Position numbers and translations under genes: made by a program. The notes under the pieces are model-generated. The model had not been told where the DNA came from and ran no database searches. It was given only the letters and a program-made list of their open reading frames with translations. A stretch of 15,394 bases of DNA from an uncultured Gemmatimonadota bacterium. GTDB taxonomy: Bacteria; Gemmatimonadota; Gemmatimonadetes; Gemmatimonadales; GWC2-71-9. Within the stretch, counting starts at the first letter, position 1; each line of letters opens with the position of its first letter. The stretch lies in NCBI GenBank assembly GCA_946479825.1, contig CAMLHU010000019.1:1-15394 (forward strand), given 5' to 3'. Below are positions 1-6,716 of the stretch, one piece after another.

Positions 1-1045
1 GCCGCCCCTCGGCGTCGGTGTTGATGACCTCGATGGTCTTGCCGAGGTGGCTCTTCACGACGTCGCCCGGCTTGACCGCGGTGCCCGACGGCATGTTCTC
101 GGCCGAGGGGATGAGCCCCACCACCCGCGCCTTCGGCTTGATCCGCCCCAGCGCCTCGAAGGTGCCGAGCACCGCGGCGGCGCCGGACATGTCGAACTTC
201 ATGTCCTCCATGTTCTGCGCCGGCTTGATCGAGATGCCGCCGGTGTCGAAGGTCACGCCCTTCCCGATGAGCACCACCGGCTTGCCCTTGGCGCCGTCAT
301 ACTCGAGCGCGATGAACCGCGGCTCCTCGGCGCTCCCCTGGGCGATGGCCATCAGGGCGCCCATCCCTTCCTTGATGACCTGCGCCTTGTCGAGGACGGT
401 CACCTTGAAGCCGTACTTGGCGGCCAGTTCCCTGGCGCGCTCGCCGAGGTAGGTCGGCGTGCAGACGTTGCCCGGCAGCACCTGCAGGCCGCGGGTGTAC
501 GCCTGCCCCGCTGCGATCGCAGCGCCCACGGCATGCCCGGCCTCCACCTCGGCCGTGTCGGCCGGCGCCAGGATCGTGACCTGCTCCAGGCGCGGGCGCG
601 GGTCTTCGGGAGGCCGCTTCATCTCGGTGTAGATCCACGCCCCCTGCCCGAGCCCTTCGGCCAGCACCTGGCCGACCTCGCGCGGCGGGACGCTCCCCCG
701 CCCTTCGGGCGCGAGGTGGAACGCCGCGCTCGGCGCGCCGAGCATCCGGGCGCGCTTGGCGCCGATCGCCGCGGCGCGGCGGAGGCGGGCCCGCGAGACA
801 TCCTCGGCCTTGCCGAGCCCGATGAGGACGATCCGCCCGGCCCGACCGGCGGGGTACAGCACCGCGACCTCGTCCTTCCGGCCGGTGAAGTCACCCGCAG
901 CGTAGAGACGCGCCAAGGCGCCGCCGGCCCCCTGGTCGAGGGCGGCGAGCGACTTGGGGAGCGGCCCCTCTGGGGCCGCGACGACGAGGCAGGGCGTGTC
1001 AACGGCCGCCGGGGCGGCGGCCGTGACGGAGGTCTGGAGAGTCAT
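1..1045 (-). CDS. pepA: Leucyl aminopeptidase (M17 family), 3' end cut by window
   Basis: Cytosolic zinc/manganese metallopeptidase that removes N-terminal amino acids, with leucine preferred, and takes part in peptide turnover. I read 348 codons from an ATG at 1045 to the window edge; the family is usually about 480-500 residues, so roughly 150 C-terminal residues are missing. The M17 catalytic domain is clear. GKGVTFDTGG carries metal ligands K262 and D267, MKFDM carries D285, and the family signature NTDAEGR (342-348) carries D344, E346 and catalytic R348. Residues 1-160 form the more variable N-terminal domain. The gene begins 30 bases after the barrel protein's stop on the same strand and may be its distal operon partner. 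No strong Shine-Dalgarno precedes the ATG, so the exact start is less certain than the identity. Confidence 0.96.
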   Translation of the reverse strand, partial: MTLQTSVTAAAPAAVDTPCLVVAAPEGPLPKSLAALDQGAGGALARLYAAGDFTGRKDEVAVLYPAGRAGRIVLIGLGKAEDVSRARLRRAAAIGAKRARMLGAPSAAFHLAPEGRGSVPPREVGQVLAEGLGQGAWIYTEMKRPPEDPRPRLEQVTILAPADTAEVEAGHAVGAAIAAGQAYTRGLQVLPGNVCTPTYLGERARELAAKYGFKVTVLDKAQVIKEGMGALMAIAQGSAEEPRFIALEYDGAKGKPVVLIGKGVTFDTGGISIKPAQNMEDMKFDMSGAAAVLGTFEALGRIKPKARVVGLIPSAENMPSGTAVKPGDVVKSHLGKTIEVINTDAEGR

Positions 1046-1075
1046 GCCCGAAGGGTAATGCGTCCCCCGGGAAAG

Positions 1076-2347
1076 TCACCAGGCGCCGAAGGTGACTCCC
1101 AGGGCGGCGTTGTAGCCGGTGGACGTGCGGCGGCCGACCGCGCCGTCGATATGGAGCGGCCCGAGGTGCAGACCCGCGCCCACCGAGAACGAAGTGGCCC
1201 CGTCGCCGAACCGGATCCCGGCCCGGAGCGGGATGAGCGGGATGTACCGGACCTCGGCCCCGACGCCGACCGTGGTCCCGCGCTGGGTCACGAGCGCGTG
1301 GGCGTCGGTGGACTCGTGCAGCAGGTCGCCCCCGAGGGTGATGCGCCCGTTGAGCTTGTACCCGACCGCGAGGCGAAGGCTCGGCAGGAACCGCTCGTTG
1401 CTCGCGAGGTCCTGCGCCACCTGCTTGAGCGAGTCGGTGGCCTGGGCGATGTCGGTCTGGTCGGAGTTCCCGCCGCTGCTGTCCGGCGAGACGAACGCGT
1501 GCAGGCTCCCGACCTTGCCCTGGTCCTTGAACCGGAACGAGTTCGCGATGTCGTACACGGTGAGGCCGGCGGACAACTTGCCGCTCGTCCAGGCCGCGCC
1601 GAGGTCGAACCCGGTGCCGGTCCCGTTGATGGCGTTGTTCGGATCGTAGAGCGCCACCGTGGCGAAACGGACCGTCGCGCTGTCGGGCGTGATCTGGCCG
1701 GTGCCGTCGCGGGCGTCGAGCAACCCGTGGCCCATCACGTACTTGGCCGTGACGCCCACGGAGAACCGCTCGTCCGGCGCGTGGGTGATGTGGATCGGGA
1801 CCGGGAGCCCGAGGCTCACCCCGACGTGCGAGACGGCGAAGGCCTGCAGGGCCCCGTTGGTGAAGTTGAGCGTGTCGCCGGTGCCGTTGGGCCCGGCGTT
1901 GCCGTAGAGCACCGCCGCCACCGCGTCGTGGGGCAGGTCGCCCCGCACCCCGACCGTCGTCCCCGCCGTGATGGCGAGCGGCCCGATCGAGAGCCCCGCC
2001 TCGCTCACCCCCGCCTGGGTCCGGAGCTCGAGCGAGCCGTTCGGCCCGATCTGGTCGAGCCACTGCTGCTTGACCGAGTTGGGGATGGTGTCGCCGCCGT
2101 ACTTCTTGATGTCCGAGAGCTTGATCGGGTCGGCCGAGGCCGAGAGCGCCACGCCCGGCAGCTCGAGCGAGAAGGCCGGGTTGTCGTGCTGCCCGAGGTT
2201 CGCGGGGTTCCAGTACCCCGCCCCGAACCCGCGGGCGGTGGTGCCGTAGTTGCCGCCCATCCCGGCCGCCCGCGCGCCCGCCATCACCACCTGGGCCGCG
2301 GCCGGCGCCGGGGCCAGCATCAGGACCGCCAGCAGAAGGCGTCGCAT
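1076..2347 (-). CDS. Outer-membrane beta-barrel protein (DUF5723/PorV-like)
   Basis: The predicted protein has 423 residues. A signal peptide (about 1-19, cleavage after AAAQ) is followed by an AGARAAGMGG-type segment and a YWNPANLG motif. That opening is common to barrel proteins of the DUF5723/PorV/TraF-like group in Bacteroidota and Gemmatimonadota. The rest alternates short amphipathic strands (for example FSVGVTAKYV, LRLAVGYKL, TVGVGAEVRYI) with loops. It ends in LGVTFGAW, and a terminal aromatic residue is the usual BAM recognition signal. The start lies 3 bases after the lipoprotein's stop, so the two are almost certainly co-translated and may act together at the outer membrane. The barrel fold and location are well supported; substrate and function are unknown, and the exact family is inferred from sequence style. 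Confidence 0.85.
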   Translation of the reverse strand: MRRLLLAVLMLAPAPAAAQVVMAGARAAGMGGNYGTTARGFGAGYWNPANLGQHDNPAFSLELPGVALSASADPIKLSDIKKYGGDTIPNSVKQQWLDQIGPNGSLELRTQAGVSEAGLSIGPLAITAGTTVGVRGDLPHDAVAAVLYGNAGPNGTGDTLNFTNGALQAFAVSHVGVSLGLPVPIHITHAPDERFSVGVTAKYVMGHGLLDARDGTGQITPDSATVRFATVALYDPNNAINGTGTGFDLGAAWTSGKLSAGLTVYDIANSFRFKDQGKVGSLHAFVSPDSSGGNSDQTDIAQATDSLKQVAQDLASNERFLPSLRLAVGYKLNGRITLGGDLLHESTDAHALVTQRGTTVGVGAEVRYIPLIPLRAGIRFGDGATSFSVGAGLHLGPLHIDGAVGRRTSTGYNAALGVTFGAW

Positions 2348-2350
2348 CGC

Positions 2351-3415
2351 TCAGTTCCCCCCGATGGTCAGCGTCACGAGCACGTGCGTCTGGACGATCA
2401 GCTGCTGGCCCGGCATGATGGTCACCGCGTTGCCCCCACCGGTACCCGAGACCGTCGCGGCCACCGACACCGTGGACTGGCCTGCGCCCGTGAGGGTCTG
2501 GATCTCGGACTGGGAGAGGTCGATCAGCTGCGTGGTGTCGCCTGCCGCGATGACGATGTTCTTGGCGGGGATGACCGGCGTGCCGCCCTGCGTGAACGTG
2601 ATAGTGCCGGTACCTTCGGCCGTGAACGGGTTGTGCGTGGTCAGCTGGATCTTGGCACGCTGCATCTTCTGCTGCACGCTCGTGTCGATGCCGGACCAGT
2701 CCACGTCCACCGAGCCGCTCTGCACGCTCTGGTTGAGCAGGCTCACGGTGACGCCCGCCAGCGTGACGCTGTCGGTGGTGGTCGTGACCTGGAGCGACGC
2801 CGAGGTGTCCACCGTGAACGCGTCGGACCCGGGGATCGTGACCGCGGCGACGACGTGGATCGGCCCGTGAATGGCATTGGCGCCGAGCGGGATGCTGCGC
2901 GACATCGATGTCCCGCTCGGCAGGCTGTCGCTCCCGCCGTCCACGCTGTCGGTGGCCACCGCGTTGCCGGCGGAATCGGTGATCGTCGTGACGATCTTGC
3001 CGACGAGCCCGGTCCCCGGACGGAGCGGGTCGAAGCCAAGCGCGTTATCGATGCGGAACGAGAGCGCGAGCCCGCCCCCGGGCGTGATCGCGAGCACCGA
3101 CCCCGGGAACGAGTCGGTGTGGGTCAGCGTGTCGGAGAAGGCGGGGAGCGCCGCGCTCGTGCCGTTGAGGGCCCCGCAGGCGCCGCACATCTGGCCGAGG
3201 GATTGCCGCACCGAGTCGCGGGCGACGGTCGTCACGAAGTTGCTCCCCGCCACCGTCACGCTGGCCGGGAGGAACTGCGACACCGCCACGGTGTCATCGT
3301 GGACCGGCAGGATCCAGGTGGTGTTCCACTTGGGGGCCTGCGTGGGGAGGTCGCAGCCGGCGAGCGCGGTGGCCGCCAGTGCGAGGGACACCAGGGTGGT
3401 TCGGGTCGGGGTCAT
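2351..3415 (-). CDS. Putative lipoprotein of unknown function, beta-rich
   Basis: The predicted protein has 354 residues. I chose the ATG at 3415 because it gives a textbook lipoprotein signal (residues 1-20, lipobox LAGC with C21) and has GAGG five bases upstream. An in-frame extension to 3559 only translates the neighbouring tRNA and is rejected. The mature chain is rich in Thr, Ser, Val and Gly with strand-like segments, consistent with an immunoglobulin-like or beta-sandwich exterior. A CGAC motif (C77, C80) could form a disulfide. Residues 30-50 (KWNTTWILPV and following) resemble openings of lipoproteins encoded beside DUF5723-type barrels; that comparison is from memory. I do not recognise a characterised family. 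The stop is 3 bases before the barrel protein's start. Confidence 0.85.
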   Translation of the reverse strand: MTPTRTTLVSLALAATALAGCDLPTQAPKWNTTWILPVHDDTVAVSQFLPASVTVAGSNFVTTVARDSVRQSLGQMCGACGALNGTSAALPAFSDTLTHTDSFPGSVLAITPGGGLALSFRIDNALGFDPLRPGTGLVGKIVTTITDSAGNAVATDSVDGGSDSLPSGTSMSRSIPLGANAIHGPIHVVAAVTIPGSDAFTVDTSASLQVTTTTDSVTLAGVTVSLLNQSVQSGSVDVDWSGIDTSVQQKMQRAKIQLTTHNPFTAEGTGTITFTQGGTPVIPAKNIVIAAGDTTQLIDLSQSEIQTLTGAGQSTVSVAATVSGTGGGNAVTIMPGQQLIVQTHVLVTLTIGGN

Positions 3416-3442
3416 CGGGGCCTCGCTCGAGCACCGGAAGGA

Positions 3443-3527
3443 TGCCCAAGGTGGGAGTCGAACCCACACGGGGGTCGCCCCCCGGCGGATTTTGAGTCCG
3501 CTGCGTCTGCCATTCCGCCACTCGGGC
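3443..3527 (-). tRNA. tRNA-Leu (anticodon CAA)
   Basis: An 85-nt class II tRNA. The acceptor strand GCCCGAG pairs with CTTGGGC (one G-T wobble), followed by discriminator A. The anticodon stem GCGGA/TCCGC encloses the loop CTCAAAA, giving anticodon CAA (3494-3492), which reads UUG. The long variable arm typical of tRNA-Leu is present as CGGGG..CCCCG. The T arm is GTGGG-TTCGACT-CCCAC. The 3' CCA is not encoded (the next bases are TCC), so it must be added by a nucleotidyltransferase. The lipoprotein gene starts 27 bases downstream on the same strand. Confidence 0.97.
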
Positions 3528-3577
3528 TTGCGACACAAAGGTCGCGTCCGGCGGGGCAATTTGCAAGCACTCTATTG

Positions 3578-3595
3578 TCGGACGCGGCGGTCCGA
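3578..3595 (-). repeat. Perfect 6-bp inverted repeat, possible terminator
   Basis: TCGGAC - 6 bases - GTCCGA forms a perfect GC-rich stem about 28 bases beyond the stop of the LTxxQ gene. On the minus strand it is followed by CAATAGAG, not by a T-run, so it is at best a weak or factor-dependent terminator. It also lies between that gene and the tRNA, so an operator is possible. Confidence 0.35.
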
Positions 3596-3611
3596 TGTGA
3601 CTCCCTTCACA
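3596..3611. promoter_or_regulatory. CRP/FNR-like palindrome TGTGA-N6-TCACA
   Basis: The perfect inverted repeat TGTGA-CTCCCT-TCACA matches the classical CRP half-site layout. It lies 69 bases upstream of the tRNA-Leu 5' end (minus strand) and 12 bases beyond the LTxxQ stop. The match to the E. coli consensus is direct. That a CRP-family regulator in this organism uses this sequence is inference, and it could equally be a small hairpin. Confidence 0.3.
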
Positions 3612-3622
3612 CGTGACGGGCG

Positions 3623-4126
3623 TCACGGCCCGAACGCGTCATCCCCCGGGTCGGCCGCACCCCCGGCGAGCCGCTTCTGCCGCACCTGCTGGATGCGTTG
3701 GAGCAGCCGCTCGCGGAGGATGTAGTACTGGGCCCGCTGGACCGGGGTGAGGAACTTCGCCATCTCGGCCTCTTCATCCCGGAACACCTCCGCGTACGCC
3801 ACCCGCAGGGTGACGAGGCTGTCCACCAGCCGGGCGACGCTGTCCTGGTCGGCGGCCACGCCGGGCCGGAGCTGGCCGGCCAGCAGCGCGTTGAGCCGCT
3901 GGGTCTCGGCCTCGAGCGCCCGCCGCCGGGCGAAGGTCCGCTCCGCCATTTCCCGGAGCCGCGTCGCCTGGTCGGGCGTGAGGGCGAGTTCCTCGGTGGC
4001 CCGCTGCATGAACAGCGTCTCGATCCGCTGCTGCAGCTGGCGCCGGGTGGCCCCCGGGGCCCCCTGCGCCGCGAGCGGCGCCGCCGCCACGGCGCCCGCC
4101 AGTGCGACCCACACCAGAGCGCGCAT
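3623..4126 (-). CDS. Periplasmic Spy/CpxP-like LTxxQ protein
   Basis: The predicted protein has 167 residues. A signal peptide (1-20, cleavage near LAAQ) is followed by an all-helical, charged mature region with two LTxxQ signatures, LTPDQ (49-53) and LTPVQ (127-131). These signatures define the Spy/CpxP family of periplasmic chaperone or sensor proteins and also occur in metal-sensing CnrX-like proteins. Two ATGs abut. That at 4129 overlaps the anti-sigma stop (ATGA), but GGAGG lies only one base before it and four bases before the ATG at 4126, so I prefer 4126. As third gene after an ECF sigma factor and its anti-sigma factor, it is a plausible sensor or effector of that stress circuit. No metal-binding His cluster is obvious, so metal sensing is not supported. 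Confidence 0.82.
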   Translation of the reverse strand: MRALVWVALAGAVAAAPLAAQGAPGATRRQLQQRIETLFMQRATEELALTPDQATRLREMAERTFARRRALEAETQRLNALLAGQLRPGVAADQDSVARLVDSLVTLRVAYAEVFRDEEAEMAKFLTPVQRAQYYILRERLLQRIQQVRQKRLAGGAADPGDDAFGP

Positions 4127-4641
4127 CATCCCTCCATCGTGTTGAGGACCGTGGCCAGCTGGTCGTCGCTGAGATCGCCGAGCCCGTCGGTGCCGAGGGT
4201 CCGGCTCTCGGCGAGGGGCCGGTCGAGCGAGCCGAGCACGCTCTGCAGCTCGTCGGCCGAGAGCGAATCGAGTTCCGGCACCAGCGTCGGCGGGGCGTCG
4301 GCCACCGCGGCGCGCACCGGCCCGGCGTCCGGCCGGGGTCCCGGCCAGACCACGAGCGCGACGGCGGCCGCGGCCGCAAGTGCGCCGATCGCACCCCAGG
4401 CCCGGAACCGCCGCTCCCACCGGCGGGCCGCCACCCGGCGGCCGTGCACCCCGGCGGCCACGAGGGCGGGATCCACCGCCGCGGCCTCGCGGCGACCGAG
4501 CCCCGCGGCGACCTGCACCAGCCGCCACTCGGCGGCGCACTCCGCGCACTGCGCGAGGTGACCCGCCTCGGCCGCGGTCCACGCCGACTCCCCGTGGGCC
4601 ACCAGGGGCATCCGCTCCGACAGCGCTTCGCATTCGGTCAT
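4126..4641 (-). CDS. Membrane-anchored anti-sigma factor (zf-HC2 type)
   Basis: The predicted protein has 171 residues. The N-terminal cytosolic domain has H28-xxx-C32-xx-C35, the zinc-binding signature of ZAS anti-sigma factors that bind and silence ECF sigma factors. One transmembrane helix (about 81-99, Ala/Val-rich) follows an Arg-rich stretch, predicting a cytosolic N-terminus and a periplasmic C-terminus. The periplasmic tail (100-171) ends in two similar 14-residue units, 126-139 and 156-169, each with an LS.D.L..VL core. The start overlaps the sigma factor's stop by ATGA, the usual arrangement for sigma/anti-sigma pairs, and the gene's own stop overlaps the upstream of the next gene's two start codons. 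The signal that releases the sigma factor is unknown. Confidence 0.9.
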   Translation of the reverse strand: MTECEALSERMPLVAHGESAWTAAEAGHLAQCAECAAEWRLVQVAAGLGRREAAAVDPALVAAGVHGRRVAARRWERRFRAWGAIGALAAAAAVALVVWPGPRPDAGPVRAAVADAPPTLVPELDSLSADELQSVLGSLDRPLAESRTLGTDGLGDLSDDQLATVLNTMEG

Positions 4642-5189
4642 CGGACCAGCTCCTTCAGGCGCTTCACGGCGTGGTGATAGTGGACCCGGGCCGCGCCGGG
4701 GGTGGTGCCGAGCGCCACCGCGATCTCGTCATACCCGATCCCCTGCTGGGCCCGCAGGAGGAACACTTCGCGCTGCAACCGCGGAAGGTCCGCCAGCCCC
4801 GCGCGGATCCTGCGCTCGGCCTCGTCGGCCTCGAACTCGCCGTCGGGACGGCCGGGAGCCGGCACGTCGCGGTCGTCGATGGGGATCACCTGGCGTCCCT
4901 TTCGGCGGCGGAATTCGTCGCGCAGCAGGTTGGCCGCGATGCTGAAGAGCCACGACCGCAGGGCCGATTCGCCGCGCCAGGAACCGAGCCGCCGGAACGC
5001 CCGGAAGAACGTCTCCTGCACCAGGTCGTCGAGGTCCGAGGGCGGCGCCCCAGCCCCCGCGAGGAATCGGGCGATCGCCGGCGTGTGGCGCTCGACCAGC
5101 CGGGTGGCCGCCCGCTCGTCCCCGCCCTGCCAGGCGGCTACGAGTTCCAGGTCCTGGGGGGCTTCGGGCTCGGCCGGCACGGGGCTCAT
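4638..5189 (-). CDS. RNA polymerase ECF sigma factor (sigma-70 family)
   Basis: The predicted protein has 183 residues, typical for an ECF sigma factor. Region 2 spans about 25-97, with the core-binding segment DLDDLVQETFFRAFRRL and the -10 recognition helix WRGESALRSWLFSIAANLLRD (given in parts: 71-80 and 81-91). Region 4 spans about 128-181, with LPRLQREVFLLR and the helix-turn-helix YDEIAVALGTTPGAARV that contacts the -35 element. There is no region 1.1 or 3, as expected, and no C-terminal extension. It is encoded first in a three-gene unit with its anti-sigma factor and an LTxxQ periplasmic protein. Such genes are often autoregulated, but I could not find a convincing GGAAC-type -35 element at the right distance. 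Confidence 0.95.
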   Translation of the reverse strand: MSPVPAEPEAPQDLELVAAWQGGDERAATRLVERHTPAIARFLAGAGAPPSDLDDLVQETFFRAFRRLGSWRGESALRSWLFSIAANLLRDEFRRRKGRQVIPIDDRDVPAPGRPDGEFEADEAERRIRAGLADLPRLQREVFLLRAQQGIGYDEIAVALGTTPGAARVHYHHAVKRLKELVR

Positions 5190-5261
5190 CGGTTCCGAAC
5201 GGACGCGGGAGGGGCGGAGGTGTTAAGCTATCCTAATCTCCTCACCGACCCGGAGCGACCG
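5190..5261. promoter_or_regulatory. Divergent intergenic region with an AT-rich patch
   Basis: This is the only spacer between the divergently transcribed sigma-factor and phosphodiesterase genes, so both promoters should lie in or near it. An AT-rich patch at 5223-5240 (TTAAGCTATCCTAAT) stands out in GC-rich surroundings and offers -10-like hexamers in both directions (TATCCT on plus, TAGGAT on minus). I see no matching -35 hexamer for either. GGAG six bases before the phosphodiesterase ATG is its ribosome-binding site. Confidence 0.35.
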
Positions 5262-5954
5262 ATGCCCCGCCCCCTCGTCCTGGCCCACCGCGGCGCGTCG
5301 GGCTACGCGTATGAGAATTCGCTGGCGGCGTTCCGCCTGGCGCAGGCGATGGGCGCCGACGGGGTCGAGCTCGACATCCACGCCACCCGGGACGGGGCGC
5401 TGGTGGTGCACCACGACCCCGAGCTCCCCGGCCTCGGTGTCATCGCCGAGCACACCGCGGACGAGGTCGGGGCAGTACGACTCCCGAACGGCGAGCCGGT
5501 CCCCGTGCTGTCCCAGGCGCTCGATGCGGTGGGTGACCTGCGGGTCTGGGTCGAGATCAAGACGCTTCCGGCGGACCGGGACGGCGCGTTGCTCGACGCC
5601 CTGTCGCGCGGCCCGCACCCGTCACGCTACGCCGTGCACGCCTTCGACCATCGCATCATCGCGCGGCTCGGCGCCCGCGCGCCGACCTTGCGCCGCGGCA
5701 TCCTGTCGGCGAGCCGCGCCGTGCATCCAGTGGACGAACTGCGCGCGGCCGGGGCGACCGTGCTCTGGCAGGAAGCGTCGCTGACCGACCGCGAGCTGGT
5801 GGATGAGGTGCATGCGGCCGGCGGCGAGGTGATCGTGTGGACCGCGAACACGCCGGCCGAGCTGGCCCGGCTCGTCGCCGTCGGCGTGGACGGGCTCTGC
5901 GGCAACTACCCCGATCGCGCCCGGACGGCGGTCGGCCTTCCGGCCCGTCCCTGA
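5262..5954 (+). CDS. Glycerophosphodiester phosphodiesterase
   Basis: Hydrolyses glycerophosphodiesters to glycerol 3-phosphate and an alcohol, recycling phospholipid headgroups. The protein has 230 residues, close to a minimal TIM-barrel GDPD. The catalytic set is complete. HRG (H9) and EN (E18, N19) open the barrel, metal ligands E36 and D38 sit in GVELDIH, the second catalytic histidine H51 is in HHD, and E98 and K100 follow in WVEIK. There is no signal peptide, so it should be cytosolic. I chose the ATG at 5262 because HRG should lie within the first ten residues and GGAG lies six bases upstream. A longer in-frame reading back to 4380 runs antisense through the sigma genes. The next gene begins one base after its stop. 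Confidence 0.93.
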   Translation: MPRPLVLAHRGASGYAYENSLAAFRLAQAMGADGVELDIHATRDGALVVHHDPELPGLGVIAEHTADEVGAVRLPNGEPVPVLSQALDAVGDLRVWVEIKTLPADRDGALLDALSRGPHPSRYAVHAFDHRIIARLGARAPTLRRGILSASRAVHPVDELRAAGATVLWQEASLTDRELVDEVHAAGGEVIVWTANTPAELARLVAVGVDGLCGNYPDRARTAVGLPARP

Positions 5955-5955
5955 C

Positions 5956-6663
5956 GTGGGCCCGATCCGCCGGACCGTGGCGCTCGGGTGTGCCCTGCTG
6001 TTCCCGGCGGCGCTGCGGGCCCAGGCCCCCGGGCTCGCCCCCGGCGCCACCAGGCTCGCGCCGGCCCGGGACAGCTTCGACGTCCTGGTGCAGGGCCGAT
6101 CGATCGGCTTCAGCCGGCGCGAGGTGCGGGCCGTGCCCGGCGGATTCCTCTATGTCGAGGAGACGCAGATCGGCGAGTTCGTCCGCCAGCGGACCGAGAT
6201 CGCGCTCGGGCACGACGGATTGGTGCGCCAGGTCCAGCAGGGCGGCGTGGTCCAGGGCGTCAGCATCCGGGCGAGCCTCGCCTACCGAGGCGGCCGGGTG
6301 CGCGGTGTGACCGTCGCGCCGAGCGGCGGCGCCGCCGTCACGTTCACCGTGGACACCGCCGTGGCGCCGGACGTCGTGGATGACAACGCCATCCCGCTGT
6401 ACCTTCCGACGCTTGGCTGGGGCACGGATACGCTCTGGCGATTCACCGCGTTCGTCTCCGGCGAGAACGCGTTCCGCCCGATGACGCTCGCCGTCATCGG
6501 CGCCGACACCCTGACGGTGCCGGCGGGCCGTTTCGACGTCTGGCTCGCGGAGTTGCGCGGCGGGCAGGTCCCGGTGCGCTTCTTTGTAAACAAAACGCCC
6601 CCGCACCGCGTAGTGCGCGAGGAGATCGTCGGCACCCCCCTGACATTCGTCCTGGTCCGCTGA
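5956..6663 (+). CDS. Exported protein of unknown function (DUF3108-like)
   Basis: The predicted protein has 235 residues and starts at a GTG one base after the phosphodiesterase stop, so it is translationally coupled. A Sec signal peptide (about 1-22) ends in LRAQ. The mature part looks all-beta. The C-terminal segment 190-235, with TVPAGRFDVW, a strand, VRFFVNKTPPHRVVR and a final strand, resembles the DUF3108 group of periplasmic proteins, where a similar AG.FD / PHRVV pattern recurs. That family call is from pattern memory. No catalytic residues are recognisable. A lipid- or ligand-binding role would fit a beta-barrel-like fold next to a lipid-degrading enzyme, but this is speculation. Confidence 0.75.
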   Translation: MGPIRRTVALGCALLFPAALRAQAPGLAPGATRLAPARDSFDVLVQGRSIGFSRREVRAVPGGFLYVEETQIGEFVRQRTEIALGHDGLVRQVQQGGVVQGVSIRASLAYRGGRVRGVTVAPSGGAAVTFTVDTAVAPDVVDDNAIPLYLPTLGWGTDTLWRFTAFVSGENAFRPMTLAVIGADTLTVPAGRFDVWLAELRGGQVPVRFFVNKTPPHRVVREEIVGTPLTFVLVR

Positions 6664-6716
6664 GCCCGTTCGGGCCCGGGGGCCACCGCAGTTCCACCCT
6701 AGCACGAGATGGAGCG

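Noticed and set aside
3416..3559. N-terminal extension of the lipoprotein frame through the tRNA
   Set aside because: The extra residues translate tRNA-Leu, a common artefact. The ATG at 3415 gives a proper lipoprotein signal and a ribosome-binding site.
47..3616. Open plus-strand frame of about 1190 codons
   Set aside because: It lies antisense to pepA, the barrel, the lipoprotein and the tRNA. It is Arg/Gly/Pro-rich with no domain signature, as expected for the mirror frame of high-GC genes.
4380..5261. Upstream extension of the phosphodiesterase frame
   Set aside because: It is antisense to the sigma and anti-sigma genes. The family's HRG motif belongs within about ten residues of the start, which fits the ATG at 5262.
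6661..6685. GCCCG-TT-CGGGC hairpin after the DUF3108-like gene
   Set aside because: The stem is 4-5 bp with almost no loop and no T-run follows, so it does not qualify as a terminator.
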